Source: Rachicladosporium sp. CCFEE 5018 (taxonomy: Eukaryota > Ascomycota > Dothideomycetes > Cladosporiales > Cladosporiaceae). Taken from it: a stretch of 64,000 nt of DNA. Position numbers and translations under genes: made by a program. This document shows, one piece after another, positions 11,452 to 20,871 of the stretch; within the stretch, counting starts at the first letter, position 1; the number at the start of each line of letters is the position of its first letter. The stretch spans positions 195,364 through 259,363 of the forward strand of contig KZ111165.1 in the NCBI GenBank assembly GCA_002077045.2, in the 5' to 3' direction. Below the pieces are notes generated by a model. The model did not search any database and was not told the DNA's origin. It saw only the letters and a program-made list of their open reading frames with translations.

Positions 11452-13140
11452 TCACTCATCCATAATTCTGACACTCTTCCTCATAGTCCTCCTCGGCCTT
11501 CCTGTCTCAGTCGTCTCGTCCGCAGCGCCCTTGACCGTAGCGCCAATGCTAGCCCCCAGCACTGCATCCGCGCCAGCAGACCCCGCACTCTCCTTCGCAG
11601 TCGTTCCCACGACAGGCAAATCCACCACCTCCTTCTTGATCCCCTTACTCAGCGCGCTCTTCTTCGGCGCAGCCTTAATCGTCTTCTTCACCTCCACAAT
11701 CGGCGTCCCAGCCTTACTCGCCGCCTCGCTCTCCGGCGCACTTGCAGCACCACTACCCCTGAACGGCAATCGCATAGCCAAATGCGCCTCCGGAGCCCGT
11801 TTGCATCGTGCCATGACCCGCTTCATCTCCTTCCGTACTTCCTCAGCCGGCTTCACCCATTTCGTGACGTCTTTCAATATCCCCTCGCGGCCATAGGCGA
11901 CTTCTACCATGAGTGTGACGGGTTGCCAGAAGTCTGTGTCGGGTTGGGAGAGGAGTGCAGGGTCTGCTGAAAGTCGGCCGGGGCGAGTGAGCATGAATGA
12001 CGCGAGGAGGTGTTGTTGTGAGAGGGGTTCGAGGATTGCGTGGCGGGGGAAGAGGAAGCGATCTTCTGTCGCTCCTGGCGTGGTGAAGGAGAAGACGACC
12101 TCGTTCTCTTGCGCTGGTAGTACCGGTGGAGGCTCGTACACCGGAAGGCTACGCGGCGGGGGTGTGTAAGTTGGCGCTGCTGTGGCATAGGGTCTCTGTG
12201 GCTCGTCTGAAGGGCCATCGAACGACGAGATCTTCGGTGAGTCTAGGGGTGGTTTGTTTATTAGCAACGTGAGCTCGTCGATATGTTTCTGGAAGACTCG
12301 GAGTTGATCCTGGGTGGCTTTGCCTGTGGCCACTTCTTTCATGAGGGCTTTGAGGTCAGGATCTGAAGAGGCGCGCGTGGCTAGCATGCTGATCACGGGA
12401 TCGGGGGAGGACTTCTTCTGCGCAGCTAGTGGAGGTGGAGGCTGCGTGATGGGTGGGAGTGTCCGAGGGTTTGGAGGAGGCAGAGGGTTCAGCCGACTCT
12501 TGGGCTTCGGCGGAAGGTACTTCTGGTAGATAGGTCCATAGTCGCGGTTCGCTTTCTCTCTCATGGCGTCTGATTCGGCCTGTGTCGACGCTGCCCAGCC
12601 GCCATACCATAGTGGCGCTGGTCCTGTGCGCACTGGCTTAGGAGGTGGGCGCGGCTGTTCGCGTTCCACCACATAGATCTCCACTTCGAAGATGTGCGGT
12701 TCGATACGAAGACGGCACTTCCCTCGACTTTTCATGGCTCTGTACATCGGATCCGTGGACTTTCCCTTCGAAGGCATCGTGTAGAGTCGCTCGAAGAGGC
12801 CTTCGTTCGTCCAGGCATGACGAGAGCGGGAAAGGCAAGCAGCTAAGACACCACTAGCTGCGAGAGATTGGTACTCGCTGTCTTGTAGGTCCAAGGCTTG
12901 TGGCTGCGGTAGTAGTGGCAGCGGTGCGTGAGAGGAAACCTTGCTAGGTAGTCCAGCAGACCTCGGCGTGCCCGGTATCGCGGGAGAGTGTATCGTCGTA
13001 GGCGTCAAGGCTTGTGGCGAGTCCAGCGCGCCGTGTCCCGTCTTCTGTTTCTTCATCGCCGGTAATGAGACGACATTCTTCGGCCGTCCGACCTTTCTCT
13101 TCGTGCCCGCTGCTGGGGAGGGCTCAGGTGTCTCCGCCAT
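11452..13140 (-). CDS. SWC3: SWR1 chromatin-remodelling complex subunit Swc3-like protein, copy 1
   Basis: A nuclear subunit of the SWR1 complex that exchanges H2A for H2A.Z, by family assignment. Single exon, 562 residues from the Met of MAETPEPSP. An upstream in-frame Met at 13173 is not aligned in copy 2, so it was not used. The N-terminus has a basic AT-hook-like patch (KRKVGRPKN). It is followed by the Swc3 domain: proline-rich APLPLLPQPQALDL, then SEYQSLAASGVLAA, SRHAWTNEGLFERLYTMPSK and IEPHIFEVEIYV. The middle is Pro-rich and disordered (PPPNPRTLPPITQPPPP). A conserved C-terminal block (FLFPRHAILEPL, FWQPVTLMVEVAYG) precedes a Lys/Ala-rich tail ending RRTMRKSVRIMDE. It shares a 269-bp divergent promoter with mitochondrial bL36. 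The assignment rests on my recollection of the fungal Swc3 domain, not on a search. Confidence 0.75.
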   Translation of the reverse strand: MAETPEPSPAAGTKRKVGRPKNVVSLPAMKKQKTGHGALDSPQALTPTTIHSPAIPGTPRSAGLPSKVSSHAPLPLLPQPQALDLQDSEYQSLAASGVLAACLSRSRHAWTNEGLFERLYTMPSKGKSTDPMYRAMKSRGKCRLRIEPHIFEVEIYVVEREQPRPPPKPVRTGPAPLWYGGWAASTQAESDAMREKANRDYGPIYQKYLPPKPKSRLNPLPPPNPRTLPPITQPPPPLAAQKKSSPDPVISMLATRASSDPDLKALMKEVATGKATQDQLRVFQKHIDELTLLINKPPLDSPKISSFDGPSDEPQRPYATAAPTYTPPPRSLPVYEPPPVLPAQENEVVFSFTTPGATEDRFLFPRHAILEPLSQQHLLASFMLTRPGRLSADPALLSQPDTDFWQPVTLMVEVAYGREGILKDVTKWVKPAEEVRKEMKRVMARCKRAPEAHLAMRLPFRGSGAASAPESEAASKAGTPIVEVKKTIKAAPKKSALSKGIKKEVVDLPVVGTTAKESAGSAGADAVLGASIGATVKGAADETTETGRPRRTMRKSVRIMDE

Positions 13141-13409
13141 AATCCTCAATGTACGCCGCGCGACTCCCTTCAACTCATATCCTGTTCCGGTTTCTCGACG
13201 CCCGCCTCGCCAACATTATCACGCGAAGGTTGATGAAGCGCGTGTCTGAGAAGAGGATCGACAGGTGATAGGCGATTTGGAGGTCGTATCCCATCGGCTT
13301 TGTCCCCGCGCTTCCCCGGGCATGAACATCCTCATACACATGTACCAACCCGATGAGATAGACCCAGATAAAGCCCACAGTACGCGCCATTGAGCACATC
13401 AACGCCACA

Positions 13410-13806
13410 ATGCCTCCCTGCACCTCATTCCCCCGACTTCTCCTCCGCATCTCCTCCCCCGCGCGACCCTCACACGCCTCCACCGCCGTCCGCCTCCGAC
13501 ACCACTCCTCCCTCTCTGCCAACTCCAATATCTCCCTCACATCGGCTTTTCGATACCTAGCATTACGGCGCACAGCATCTCCAACCATCACATCGTTACA
13601 GCAGCAGATCCGAGGGATGAAAGTACGAAGTTCAGTCAAGAAGCTATGCGATGGGTGTAAAAGTGTACGAAGGAAGGGCGGGAAGTACGTGTATATTATA
13701 TGTTCGAAGAATGCGAAGCATAAGCAACGGTAAGTCGCAGTACCGGGGAGGGACAATGTGCGCGACGTGAGAGTAGGATACTGACGAGAGTTGCAGGCAA
13801 GGCTAG
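13410..13806 (+). CDS. RTC6: Mitochondrial large-subunit ribosomal protein bL36m, copy 1
   Basis: Structural protein of the mitochondrial 54S subunit. Exon 1 is 13410-13729, a 67-bp intron (GTAAGT...TTGCAG) follows, and the last exon is only 10 nt (13797-13806), completing Arg and adding Gln-Gly before TAG. Total 109 residues. The first ~70 are Arg/Ser/Thr-rich with almost no acids, a mitochondrial presequence. The mature bL36 part starts at MKVRSSVKKLCDGCK and carries the zinc ribbon C-x2-C ... C-x4-H (LCDGC, IICSKNAKH), ending KHKQRQG as in bacteria. Without the splice the protein would end two residues early at KHKQR, so the micro-exon restores the family C-terminus. Confidence 0.93.
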
Positions 13807-14106
13807 ATGATGTCGTTCCCGCATGGAAAGCTGGGGACGATATGAAGAATCAAGATTAGACCGCTCATCGAGATGGTCGAGGATACTGAGGCTGCAGGCC
13901 ATCGCACACAACAGCGAACGCGCCACTGCTCGACGCAAGGCATGTCTGAGCGAAGGGGGATCGATGTATTACAAAGAGTGGACAAGGCGTCAGACAGCAG
14001 AAGCTGGAGGTTGCGCAATCGCGCCAGCGGGGAAAGTCGCAACAGCGCAACGGCAATTGCTGCCATGTATCTATGTATGAGTACAACACGATGCACCGCC
14101 ACAATC
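13807..14106. other. Convergent 3' region between bL36m and FPGS (copy 1)
   Basis: 300 bp between two converging stop codons. No gene or stable hairpin terminator is evident. The equivalent in copy 2 is 42726-43019, with several indels. Confidence 0.55.
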
Positions 14107-15773
14107 CTACAACACACTGCCTTCCTTCCCCGACATTTCTCTCTCACTCTCAAGCACCTCAAGCACTCCCCCAACCAAATGCAAACTCCCCGTGACCAGC
14201 ACCACCCCCGTCCCCTCACCCACCAACTTCCTAGCCCTCTCAACAGCCTCCTCAATAGTCCCCAGCACATGCACCTTCGCCTTAGCGTCCACGCCATCCC
14301 AGCTCTCCGCTAGCGCCCGCTGCACCTTCAAGGAGTCGACGTCCTCTTTGTTCGCGTTAATGGAGACGAGATCGGCTTTAAATCCTGCATCTTTGTACGT
14401 CGTGTTTGTGCAGAATATGGCGTGCTGGAAGGGATGCGCAGAGGCTAGGGCGGAGGCGAGGGTATCGTGCAGCCGGCGCGCGAGGAGGGAGGCGTCGCGC
14501 GTTTGTTGGTTGAATATGAGGATACGCGTGGAGGATGCTGAGGGTGTTGAGGATTGGGAGATGGCGGAGGCGAACCAGCGGGCTGCGAGCTCGATGCTTT
14601 CGAGCGTGTGGCCGCCGTCGATGTACCATATCAGGTTGGAATGGCGGGTATCGATGCGAGTTTCACAGCGGCCGCCGAGGTGGACTTGCTCTAGGCCTGT
14701 GATGAACTCCGGAGGGAGTCTGGTGTCCTTGTTGTTGGCGTCGGGCAGGTTTGAGTAGCCTAGTCTTCCTAGATGGCTCGCGCAGACTGCTACCGCGACA
14801 CTGGCATTGACCTTCTGGAAGTCGCCATGCAGTCCTAGCTTCACGTCCTCCAATGCAGCATACGGCGGAACTTGCGTCAAGTTCACACCCTTCTCCGTAG
14901 CCCTCTGCTCAAGCACCTTCATCGCCGTATCAGCCTGCGGCACCGTAAAAGCTGGCACACCCTCCTTGAAGATCCCAGCTTTGTGCCACGCAATACTCTC
15001 CAAAGTATCACCAAGCATAGCCGTATGATCAATGCCCAGACTCGTCACGGCTGTGACAGAGGGATGGACGAGGATGTTAGTACTATCGTACTCACCTCCA
15101 ATACCGCATTCCAGGACTGCCGTGCCTACGCGTTCAGACATATAAGCGTGCAGTGCCATGAGCGTCAAAAAGCGGAAGTACACCGGTTTCGTCTCCGTCG
15201 AGCTCGGATTTGGGTGCCCTGCTGCTTCAGCGGAGGTTTCCAAGCGGTCCCAGATGGCGAAGAAGTATTTTGCGAAAACGTCTTCAGAGATGGGGGCATT
15301 GTTAATCTGGATCCTTTCGCGGACGAAGCGGAGATGTGGGGAGGTGTACAGCCCCACGGACGTTGGGATGCGTTCGGCGTGGATGCTGGATTTCTGCGGA
15401 AGATACTGGGCCAGGATTGAGGAGATGAAGGAGGACGTGCTGCCTTTGCCCTTTGTACCGGCGATGTGGATTGGGTTTAGTTGGTCGAAGTCGGAGGGCT
15501 GTGGTAAGATAAGCGACGGTTGTGAGCATGGTGGACTATATCAACGCACACCTCATATCCTATCCGACGAACCCATTCGATCATCTCAGGGATCGCATTG
15601 GTGTTCATGCCTTTGCCCGACTTCCGAATGGCATCGACGATGGAGAAGTTGCTCTGCAGCGTGTTGAGCGCCGCGACTGCGGCATTGTAGTCGCGTGCCA
15701 TGGTGCTGTATTGCGACTGGATCTTGAGAAGAGTAGGCACACGTCGACATACTCGCAGTGCTAGCATTGACAC
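14107..15773 (-). CDS. MET7: Folylpolyglutamate synthase, copy 1
   Basis: Adds glutamates to folates (ATP-dependent), acting in cytosol and mitochondria. Exon 1 is 15552-15773, exon 2 is 14107-15498, with a 53-bp intron (GTGTGC...CACAG) at phase 0, giving 537 residues. The ATP-binding P-loop is AGTKGKGST (87-95). LYTSPHLRFVRERIQ, ECGIGGEYDSTN (Mur-ligase central motif) and LGIDHTAMLGDTLESIAWHKAGIFK follow in order, and WYIDGGHTLES marks the C-terminal domain. The first Met opens a basic, Arg-rich presequence (MSMLALRVCRRV). Met25 (base 15701, MARDYNAAV) begins the conserved cytosolic form, so dual targeting from two starts is plausible. The stop is followed by converging bL36m. The 286 bp upstream separate it from the DHA2 transporter. 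Confidence 0.93.
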
Positions 15774-16059
15774 ATCTGTTCTTGCTCAGTGGTGCGATGG
15801 TGCTACCTTAGACTAGTACATGGCTGGGTGAGGTCGACATATGGGCGCTAGCGCGCGGGAGGGGCCGCTGGCAAGCATATATGAAAGACAGCATCTCTTG
15901 AGAATTGGACAGGTCAGAGCGATAGTACAGTGACGCAGGTGCTCATTCATCGAAGGGAGAGTGCGATCTGCGTTGCTTGCAACGCGAAAGATAGTACCGT
16001 CCTGTATACCACATTGAATGCATTCTCGCACGAACATAGTAGTGCGAGCATCTACCCAG

Positions 16060-17784
16060 CTACCTGCTAAGGGCCTTCTCCTTGATGAGCCACGCACTGA
16101 GTGCTGCTCCCGCTACTAGCCCAATCTGGACCACGAACGCAGCATCTATGCTCGCCGAGTAGCCCTCACGTACTACATTTTGTATCTGCGGTTTCAGCTG
16201 CCTTAGATACTCCAAGCTTTGCCTCACTCGATACGCTATCTCGACCGCCCTGCGCTCGGAGATGTGGTGCTTTGGCAGCTCTGCCGCAAGATACTTTCGT
16301 AGCTCCTGGTTGGCTACTGTCGCACTGATAGCCACGCCGAAGACGCTCCCAAGTGATCTGAACAGGTAGCTGCAGGCCGTTGCCACAGCTTGGTCGTCTT
16401 TCGATGCATTCGCAATGAGTCCAATGAGGGTCGAGGTGACTCCAATGCCGTTGCTGAAGCCGCACATGCATAGTCCGATGATGATGAAGACTACAACGTT
16501 TGCGTGCAAGCCGGCTGGAGCCACCAGAGTAATGACAATCATGCCGAGCACGAGAGTAGTATAAGCGATGATCGTGAGCCAGTAGTACCGACCGGTTCGC
16601 TGCATGTAGAAGCCAGCGAAGAGGCTGCCACTGACACCTGCGATGATCGATGGGATCAGACGCAGGCCGGCTTGGGTAGCGGACATATCGTAGACCACCT
16701 GGAAGTAGAGCGGAATGTAGAAGATCGCTGCCAGCCAGCCAGCGAAGGCGAAGAAGTTGCAAAGGTAGCAAGCAAACAGTGTGCGGTTGAAGATTATGTG
16801 GCCAGGCGCGAACGGCTCACGGGCAAATTTCATCTCGATCAGGATGAAGATTACGAAAAGTGGGATCGAGACGCCCAGTGATACAAGGGTGATCGTGGCC
16901 CTCCAGCTGACGTTACTGCCGCGGTCGAGTGCTAGCAGCAGCGTGAAGACAGCACCGATTAGTATCAAAGCCCCGAGGAAGTCGATCCTCTTGAGTTTCT
17001 GACGCCAGTGAGTGTCCCCAGCCTTTGGCAGATGTAATGCGAACGATACAGCGATAAAGGCAGCCAGACACATTGGTGCTTGGGTCAGGAATGCCCATCT
17101 CCAGCCGACAGAGTCGGCGAGAAATCCCCCAAGAGGTGCCCCCGCAGATGCTCCTAGGGCATATATGATGTTGACATAGCCCTGCCAAGTTCCCCTTTCT
17201 CTCAATGGTACCACGTCAGACAGAAGGATCGAGACGACGGTCGTCATACCACCACCGCCAATACCAGCGAAGGCTCGAGCACCTATGAGCTCGTTGATGT
17301 CTCGAGCCAGGCCGCACAGCAGGCAGCCGATGCCGAAGAGAAAGTAACCTGATAAAATGCATGCTTTCCGGCCGAAGATATCGGAGAGCTTGCCATACAA
17401 CGGCTGGAAGCTGGTCAAGGTGAGGAAGTAGGCCGTGGCGATCCAGCTTGTAAGGTTCAATGCGTGAAGCTCGCTTCCGATCTTGCCATATGAGCTCACG
17501 ATGATTGTTTGATCGGCAGCACTCAGGAAAACACCAATGGCCAGAGCCGGGAAGATGTACTTCATGCGTTTCCGAACTTCTGGCATGCCATCGTTCTTCA
17601 CCTGTAAGCTCGTCTGGCGTTCGAGGGCAGAGCCATCTGAGTCAGCATCGGGTACTGGTGCTTTGACAGAGTCAGAAGCGTCTCCGGCTCTCGCTTGATC
17701 TCCATTCTGGTTGACATCGCTACGTATGTCGTCCGATGGATCGAGTAATGGTGTACGCTCCGATACGGCTTCTCGTCGTGGCAT
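16060..17784 (-). CDS. MFS transporter of the DHA2 family (Fnx1/Vba vacuolar type), copy 1
   Basis: Single exon, 574 residues, with about 70 polar N-terminal residues before 14 predicted membrane spans. Seen: ERTPLL near the N-terminus (an acidic dileucine-type vacuolar sorting motif), AADQTIIVSSYGKI in TM1, GKLSDIFGRK (motif A) after TM2, LRERGTWQGYVNIIYALGAS then GAPLGG and GWRWAF (motif C region, 14-span drug:H+ antiporters). The family includes S. pombe Fnx1 and yeast vacuolar basic amino acid transporters as well as multidrug exporters. The N-terminal dileucine and the Fnx1-like TM4-TM5 sequence favour the vacuolar group, but export of a toxic compound is possible. It is divergent from the monooxygenase, with 716 bp between. 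A TGACTCA site lies 72 bp upstream of the start. Confidence 0.85.
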   Translation of the reverse strand: MPRREAVSERTPLLDPSDDIRSDVNQNGDQARAGDASDSVKAPVPDADSDGSALERQTSLQVKNDGMPEVRKRMKYIFPALAIGVFLSAADQTIIVSSYGKIGSELHALNLTSWIATAYFLTLTSFQPLYGKLSDIFGRKACILSGYFLFGIGCLLCGLARDINELIGARAFAGIGGGGMTTVVSILLSDVVPLRERGTWQGYVNIIYALGASAGAPLGGFLADSVGWRWAFLTQAPMCLAAFIAVSFALHLPKAGDTHWRQKLKRIDFLGALILIGAVFTLLLALDRGSNVSWRATITLVSLGVSIPLFVIFILIEMKFAREPFAPGHIIFNRTLFACYLCNFFAFAGWLAAIFYIPLYFQVVYDMSATQAGLRLIPSIIAGVSGSLFAGFYMQRTGRYYWLTIIAYTTLVLGMIVITLVAPAGLHANVVVFIIIGLCMCGFSNGIGVTSTLIGLIANASKDDQAVATACSYLFRSLGSVFGVAISATVANQELRKYLAAELPKHHISERRAVEIAYRVRQSLEYLRQLKPQIQNVVREGYSASIDAAFVVQIGLVAGAALSAWLIKEKALSR

Positions 17785-17855
17785 GATTCGCTCACCTCAT
17801 GGTATTGACTACCTTGATCTCCTCATCGCAGGAATCTCTCACATGCTTCCAGAGC

Positions 17856-17862
17856 ATGACTC
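17856..17862. promoter_or_regulatory. TGACTCA element (Gcn4/CpcA- or AP-1-type)
   Basis: A perfect TGACTCA lies 72 bp upstream of the DHA2 transporter start. In fungi this heptamer is bound by Gcn4/CpcA (amino-acid starvation) and by Yap/AP-1-like bZIP proteins. It is retained at 46767-46773 in copy 2. Confidence 0.45.
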
Positions 17863-17880
17863 ACCACGTCACCCAGCAAA

Positions 17881-17940
17881 CGCGTCTCCACACAAAGCGA
17901 TATCGCGTGCGTCTGGTGTGGAGAATGCTGTGGAGGAGTC
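17881..17940. promoter_or_regulatory. 60-bp nested-dyad block, candidate operator
   Basis: Inverted arms CTCCACAC (17886-17893) and GTGTGGAG (17916-17923) enclose the perfect palindrome GCGATATCGC (17897-17906). GTGGAG recurs at 17930-17935. GTGGAG and its complement fit the CreA/Mig1 consensus SYGGRG, so up to three CreA-like hexamers cluster here. All 60 bases match copy 2 (46791-46850) although the neighbouring intergenic DNA differs. Confidence 0.5.
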
Positions 17941-18500
17941 CAGCTGCCTATCGCAGCGCAAGCCGGAGTAACGTCGGTCTTCATTATGTAAGCACTCACT
18001 CTGGTTTCATCGTCGACGACCTTTCGAGACCACCTCGCTGTTCGTGTCTTCAGTCACAACCCCTCTCCATCGCCACGTGCCAGCGAGGAGCTGGTCGGAC
18101 ACCCATGCCATTATGGACTCAATGACTGCCGTCGGTCTCTGAGCCGATGTGGGGTGCTGATCATGACGATCATGGAGAAAGACTCAGCCGGCGCGGTTGT
18201 ATGCATCGAGACTGGCTGTATGCTTTCGGTTCTCCAGTTCCCCACAACACTAAGTGCGGTCCTTGAACAGGCGACTTGATCATGGCCGGGCACGACAGCC
18301 GAGAACGAGAACGCGTTTGGGAATCATTGACGCGTCGGACGAGTGCTTGTCGAGCAACTAGGGGAAAAAGCCATGCCGTGGGAACAGTAGGTCTTGTCTT
18401 GAGCTCAAGCTCGTTCGCTCTCTCACTATCGATCAACACTTCTCCTTCCCATTCCCTACTTTGCAAACTCCACAACTTGCAATCAGTTCGTGCCTCCAAT

Positions 18501-20275
18501 ATGGCCACAACGAATGGCACCTCGCAGACGAACGGTCAGAATGGGCACTACGAGATCCAGAACCTGGACGCCTTGATTATTGGTGCTGGGTTCGGTGGGA
18601 TCTACCAGTTGAAGAAGTTTCGTGACATGGGATTGAGTGCATTGGCCGTTGACACTGCCAGTGATGTTGGTGGCACATGGTTCTGGAATACATACCCAGG
18701 TGAGCTTCACCCACCTGCCACGAGCGTTTACACTTGCTTACACGCAAACCAGGCGCGATGAGTGACACAGAGGCCTACTTATACCGATACTCGTGGGATC
18801 CGGAGGACCTGAAAACGTACCCCTGGGACAAGCACTACGTGTACCAACCGGAAGTGCTCAAGTACTTGAAGCACGTCGTGGAACGCCATGACCTACGCAA
18901 AGACATTCGATTCAACACAACGCTCACCGATGCCTACTGGCATGAGGAAGACCGGATCTGGGACGTGAAGTGTTCGACAGGCATAGAGTATCGAGCAAGG
19001 TATCTCGTAACTGCTCTCGGCCTGCTTTCGAAACAGCACTTCCCGGATATCAAAGGCATCGACAGCTTCCAAGGTGAGAAGTATCACACAGGAGCGTGGC
19101 CGGGTGAGATCTCTATGACAGGAAAGCGTGTGGGAGTGATCGGGAATGGTAGCACTGGGGTGAGCATCATCCGTTCCACCCACCCCAGCGAGCATGTGTT
19201 TTGACGGTGGTTTCAGGTACAAATCATCACAGCCATTGCCGACAAAGTCGATACTCTCATCAGCTTTCAACGAAACCCACAGTATAGCGTACCGAGCGGA
19301 CAAAGAGCTGTTGACCCAGAGTACCGCAAGAAGATCAACGATAACTACGAGGAGATATGGAGGCAGGTCAAGGACGAGAGCGCGACGGCATTCGGCTTCA
19401 AAGAGAACGCAGACCGTCCTACCATGAGCGTCAATCCCGAAGAGCGAAAGGAGATCTTTGAAGCCGCATGGAAGAAGGGTGGCGGCTTCAGATTCATGTT
19501 CGAGACCTTCAACGACATATCGACCAGCGAAGCCGCAAACGACCAAGCTGCCGAGTTTATCAAGGCGAAGATCCGCGCCAAGGTCAAAGATCCGGAGAAG
19601 GCTCGCAAGCTCATGCCTACACAGATGTACGCCCGCAGGCCGCTGTGCGACGCGGGCTACTACGAGCAATTCAACCGATCCAATGTCGAGGTGGTGAGTC
19701 TGCACGATACGCCGATCGATGAGATTACGCCTGCCGGCATTCGCACTTCCGACGGCACTGAGCACAAGCTGGACATGATAATTTTCGCGACTGGATTCGA
19801 TGCTGTGGACGGCAACTACACACGCATTGCCATCAAGGGCCGCAATGGAGTGACACTGAAGGATCATTGGGCTCCGACAGCGCCGACCTCCTACCTTGGC
19901 GTGACTGTGCCCAGCTTCCCGAACATGTTCATGATTCTTGGACCCAACGGACCATTCAGCAATATACCTCCCGCAATCGAGACACACGTGGAGTTCATTT
20001 CGGACATCGTACAAGCAGCGGAGCGAAAGGGTGCTGACGGGGCAGGGAAGACTCCAGTAATCGAAGCGAAGCCACAAGCTGAGGAGTATTGGACACATGA
20101 GTGCGATGTGGTCAGCAGGCAGAGTCTATTCAGGCGTACCGACTCCTGGATTTTCGGAGCCAACGTGCCAGGAAAGAAGAAGACCATCATGTTCTACTTT
20201 GGAGGGCTTGCGGACTACCGGGCGAAGTTGCGGTCAGTGGCCAAGAACAGCTGGGAGGGCTTCAACATCGAATGA
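18501..20275 (+). CDS. Flavin monooxygenase of the Baeyer-Villiger type, copy 1
   Basis: FAD- and NADPH-dependent oxygenase expected to turn a ketone into an ester or lactone. Exons 18501-18699, 18753-19159 and 19217-20275, with introns of 53 and 57 bp, give 554 residues. FAD site GAGFGG (28-33). DVGGTWFWNTYPG follows. The Baeyer-Villiger fingerprint F-x-G-x3-H-x3-W-P is complete (F172, G174, H178, W182, P183). The NADPH Rossmann motif is GNGSTG (197-202). IFATGFD and LGPNGPFSN lie in the C-terminal half. The start at MATTNGTSQ was chosen because the longer in-frame extension to 18276 is not kept in copy 2. It is divergent from the DHA2 transporter and convergent with the sugar transporter. 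The true substrate (cyclic, aryl or steroid-like ketone) cannot be read from sequence. Confidence 0.9.
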
Positions 20276-20871
20276 GCTTGTGTCTATTAATTATGTAGCG
20301 ATGTAAATATCCAATTACACGTAAGTCACAGAGTCCAGACGCTTCGCCCGGTGATGGGTCCTGTATCCCTCTCGTGATACTCTCTTGTTCATCGCCTGGA
20401 GTCCTCAACTGCGGGAACGCTTGTTCGTCCTATTACATTTACTTCTCCAAATATCTTGATCGCCGAGCATGCCCATGTACATTCAGCTGCGCCTGTCACG
20501 CGGTGCGCCACTGCAGACGGGAGAGATCAGATTCGAGCGTGCCAGCAGCGGAAAGCTGCCACTCTCACTTTGACATTGCATGGCAGCTCCGCCGTCACGG
20601 ATATACTGGTGTGAACATAGCAGCGACTGAAATTTCTGGAGGAACGAGAACCTTGTGCATCTGCAGAGCGAGGCACACGAAGAGCAGCAGCATGCGGAAA
20701 ATCGGTGTAGTAAGTGCAGAGTTGTGGAGACGCACGACGCAGAGCGTACAGAGCAGATAGAAGACGTAGCCCCTAGCATACATGCGTGTTTATACGTGAA
20801 GGTATGTCTTGCTCAAGCGGCAGCCTTAGTGTGGCCACGTGCAGGCACCGTCGTTCCAGTGATCTCTGCGA
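20276..20871. other. Convergent 3' region, monooxygenase/sugar transporter (copy 1)
   Basis: 596 bp between opposed stop codons. Copy 2 (49172-49764) shows many substitutions and indels here, unlike the genes on both sides. No gene supported. Confidence 0.55.

Larger units (their letters stand above)
17785..18500. promoter_or_regulatory. Divergent promoter region of DHA2 transporter and monooxygenase (copy 1)
   Basis: 716 bp between the two opposed start codons. It contains TGACTCA (17856-17862) and a 60-bp block of nested symmetry (17881-17940), both preserved in copy 2, while flanking bases have changed. Just upstream of the monooxygenase start there is a pyrimidine-rich leader (about 18415-18480). 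No gene seen. Confidence 0.6.

Noticed and set aside
18276..18500. N-terminal extension of the monooxygenase from an upstream in-frame Met
   Set aside because: Copy 2 is not in frame over this stretch, and MATTNGTSQ / MITTNSTSQ aligns as the common start.
18893..20098. A 401-codon minus-strand frame antisense to the monooxygenase
   Set aside because: It mirrors the codon structure of a well-supported gene, crosses one of its introns and resembles no family. In copy 2 the frame is broken into shorter pieces.
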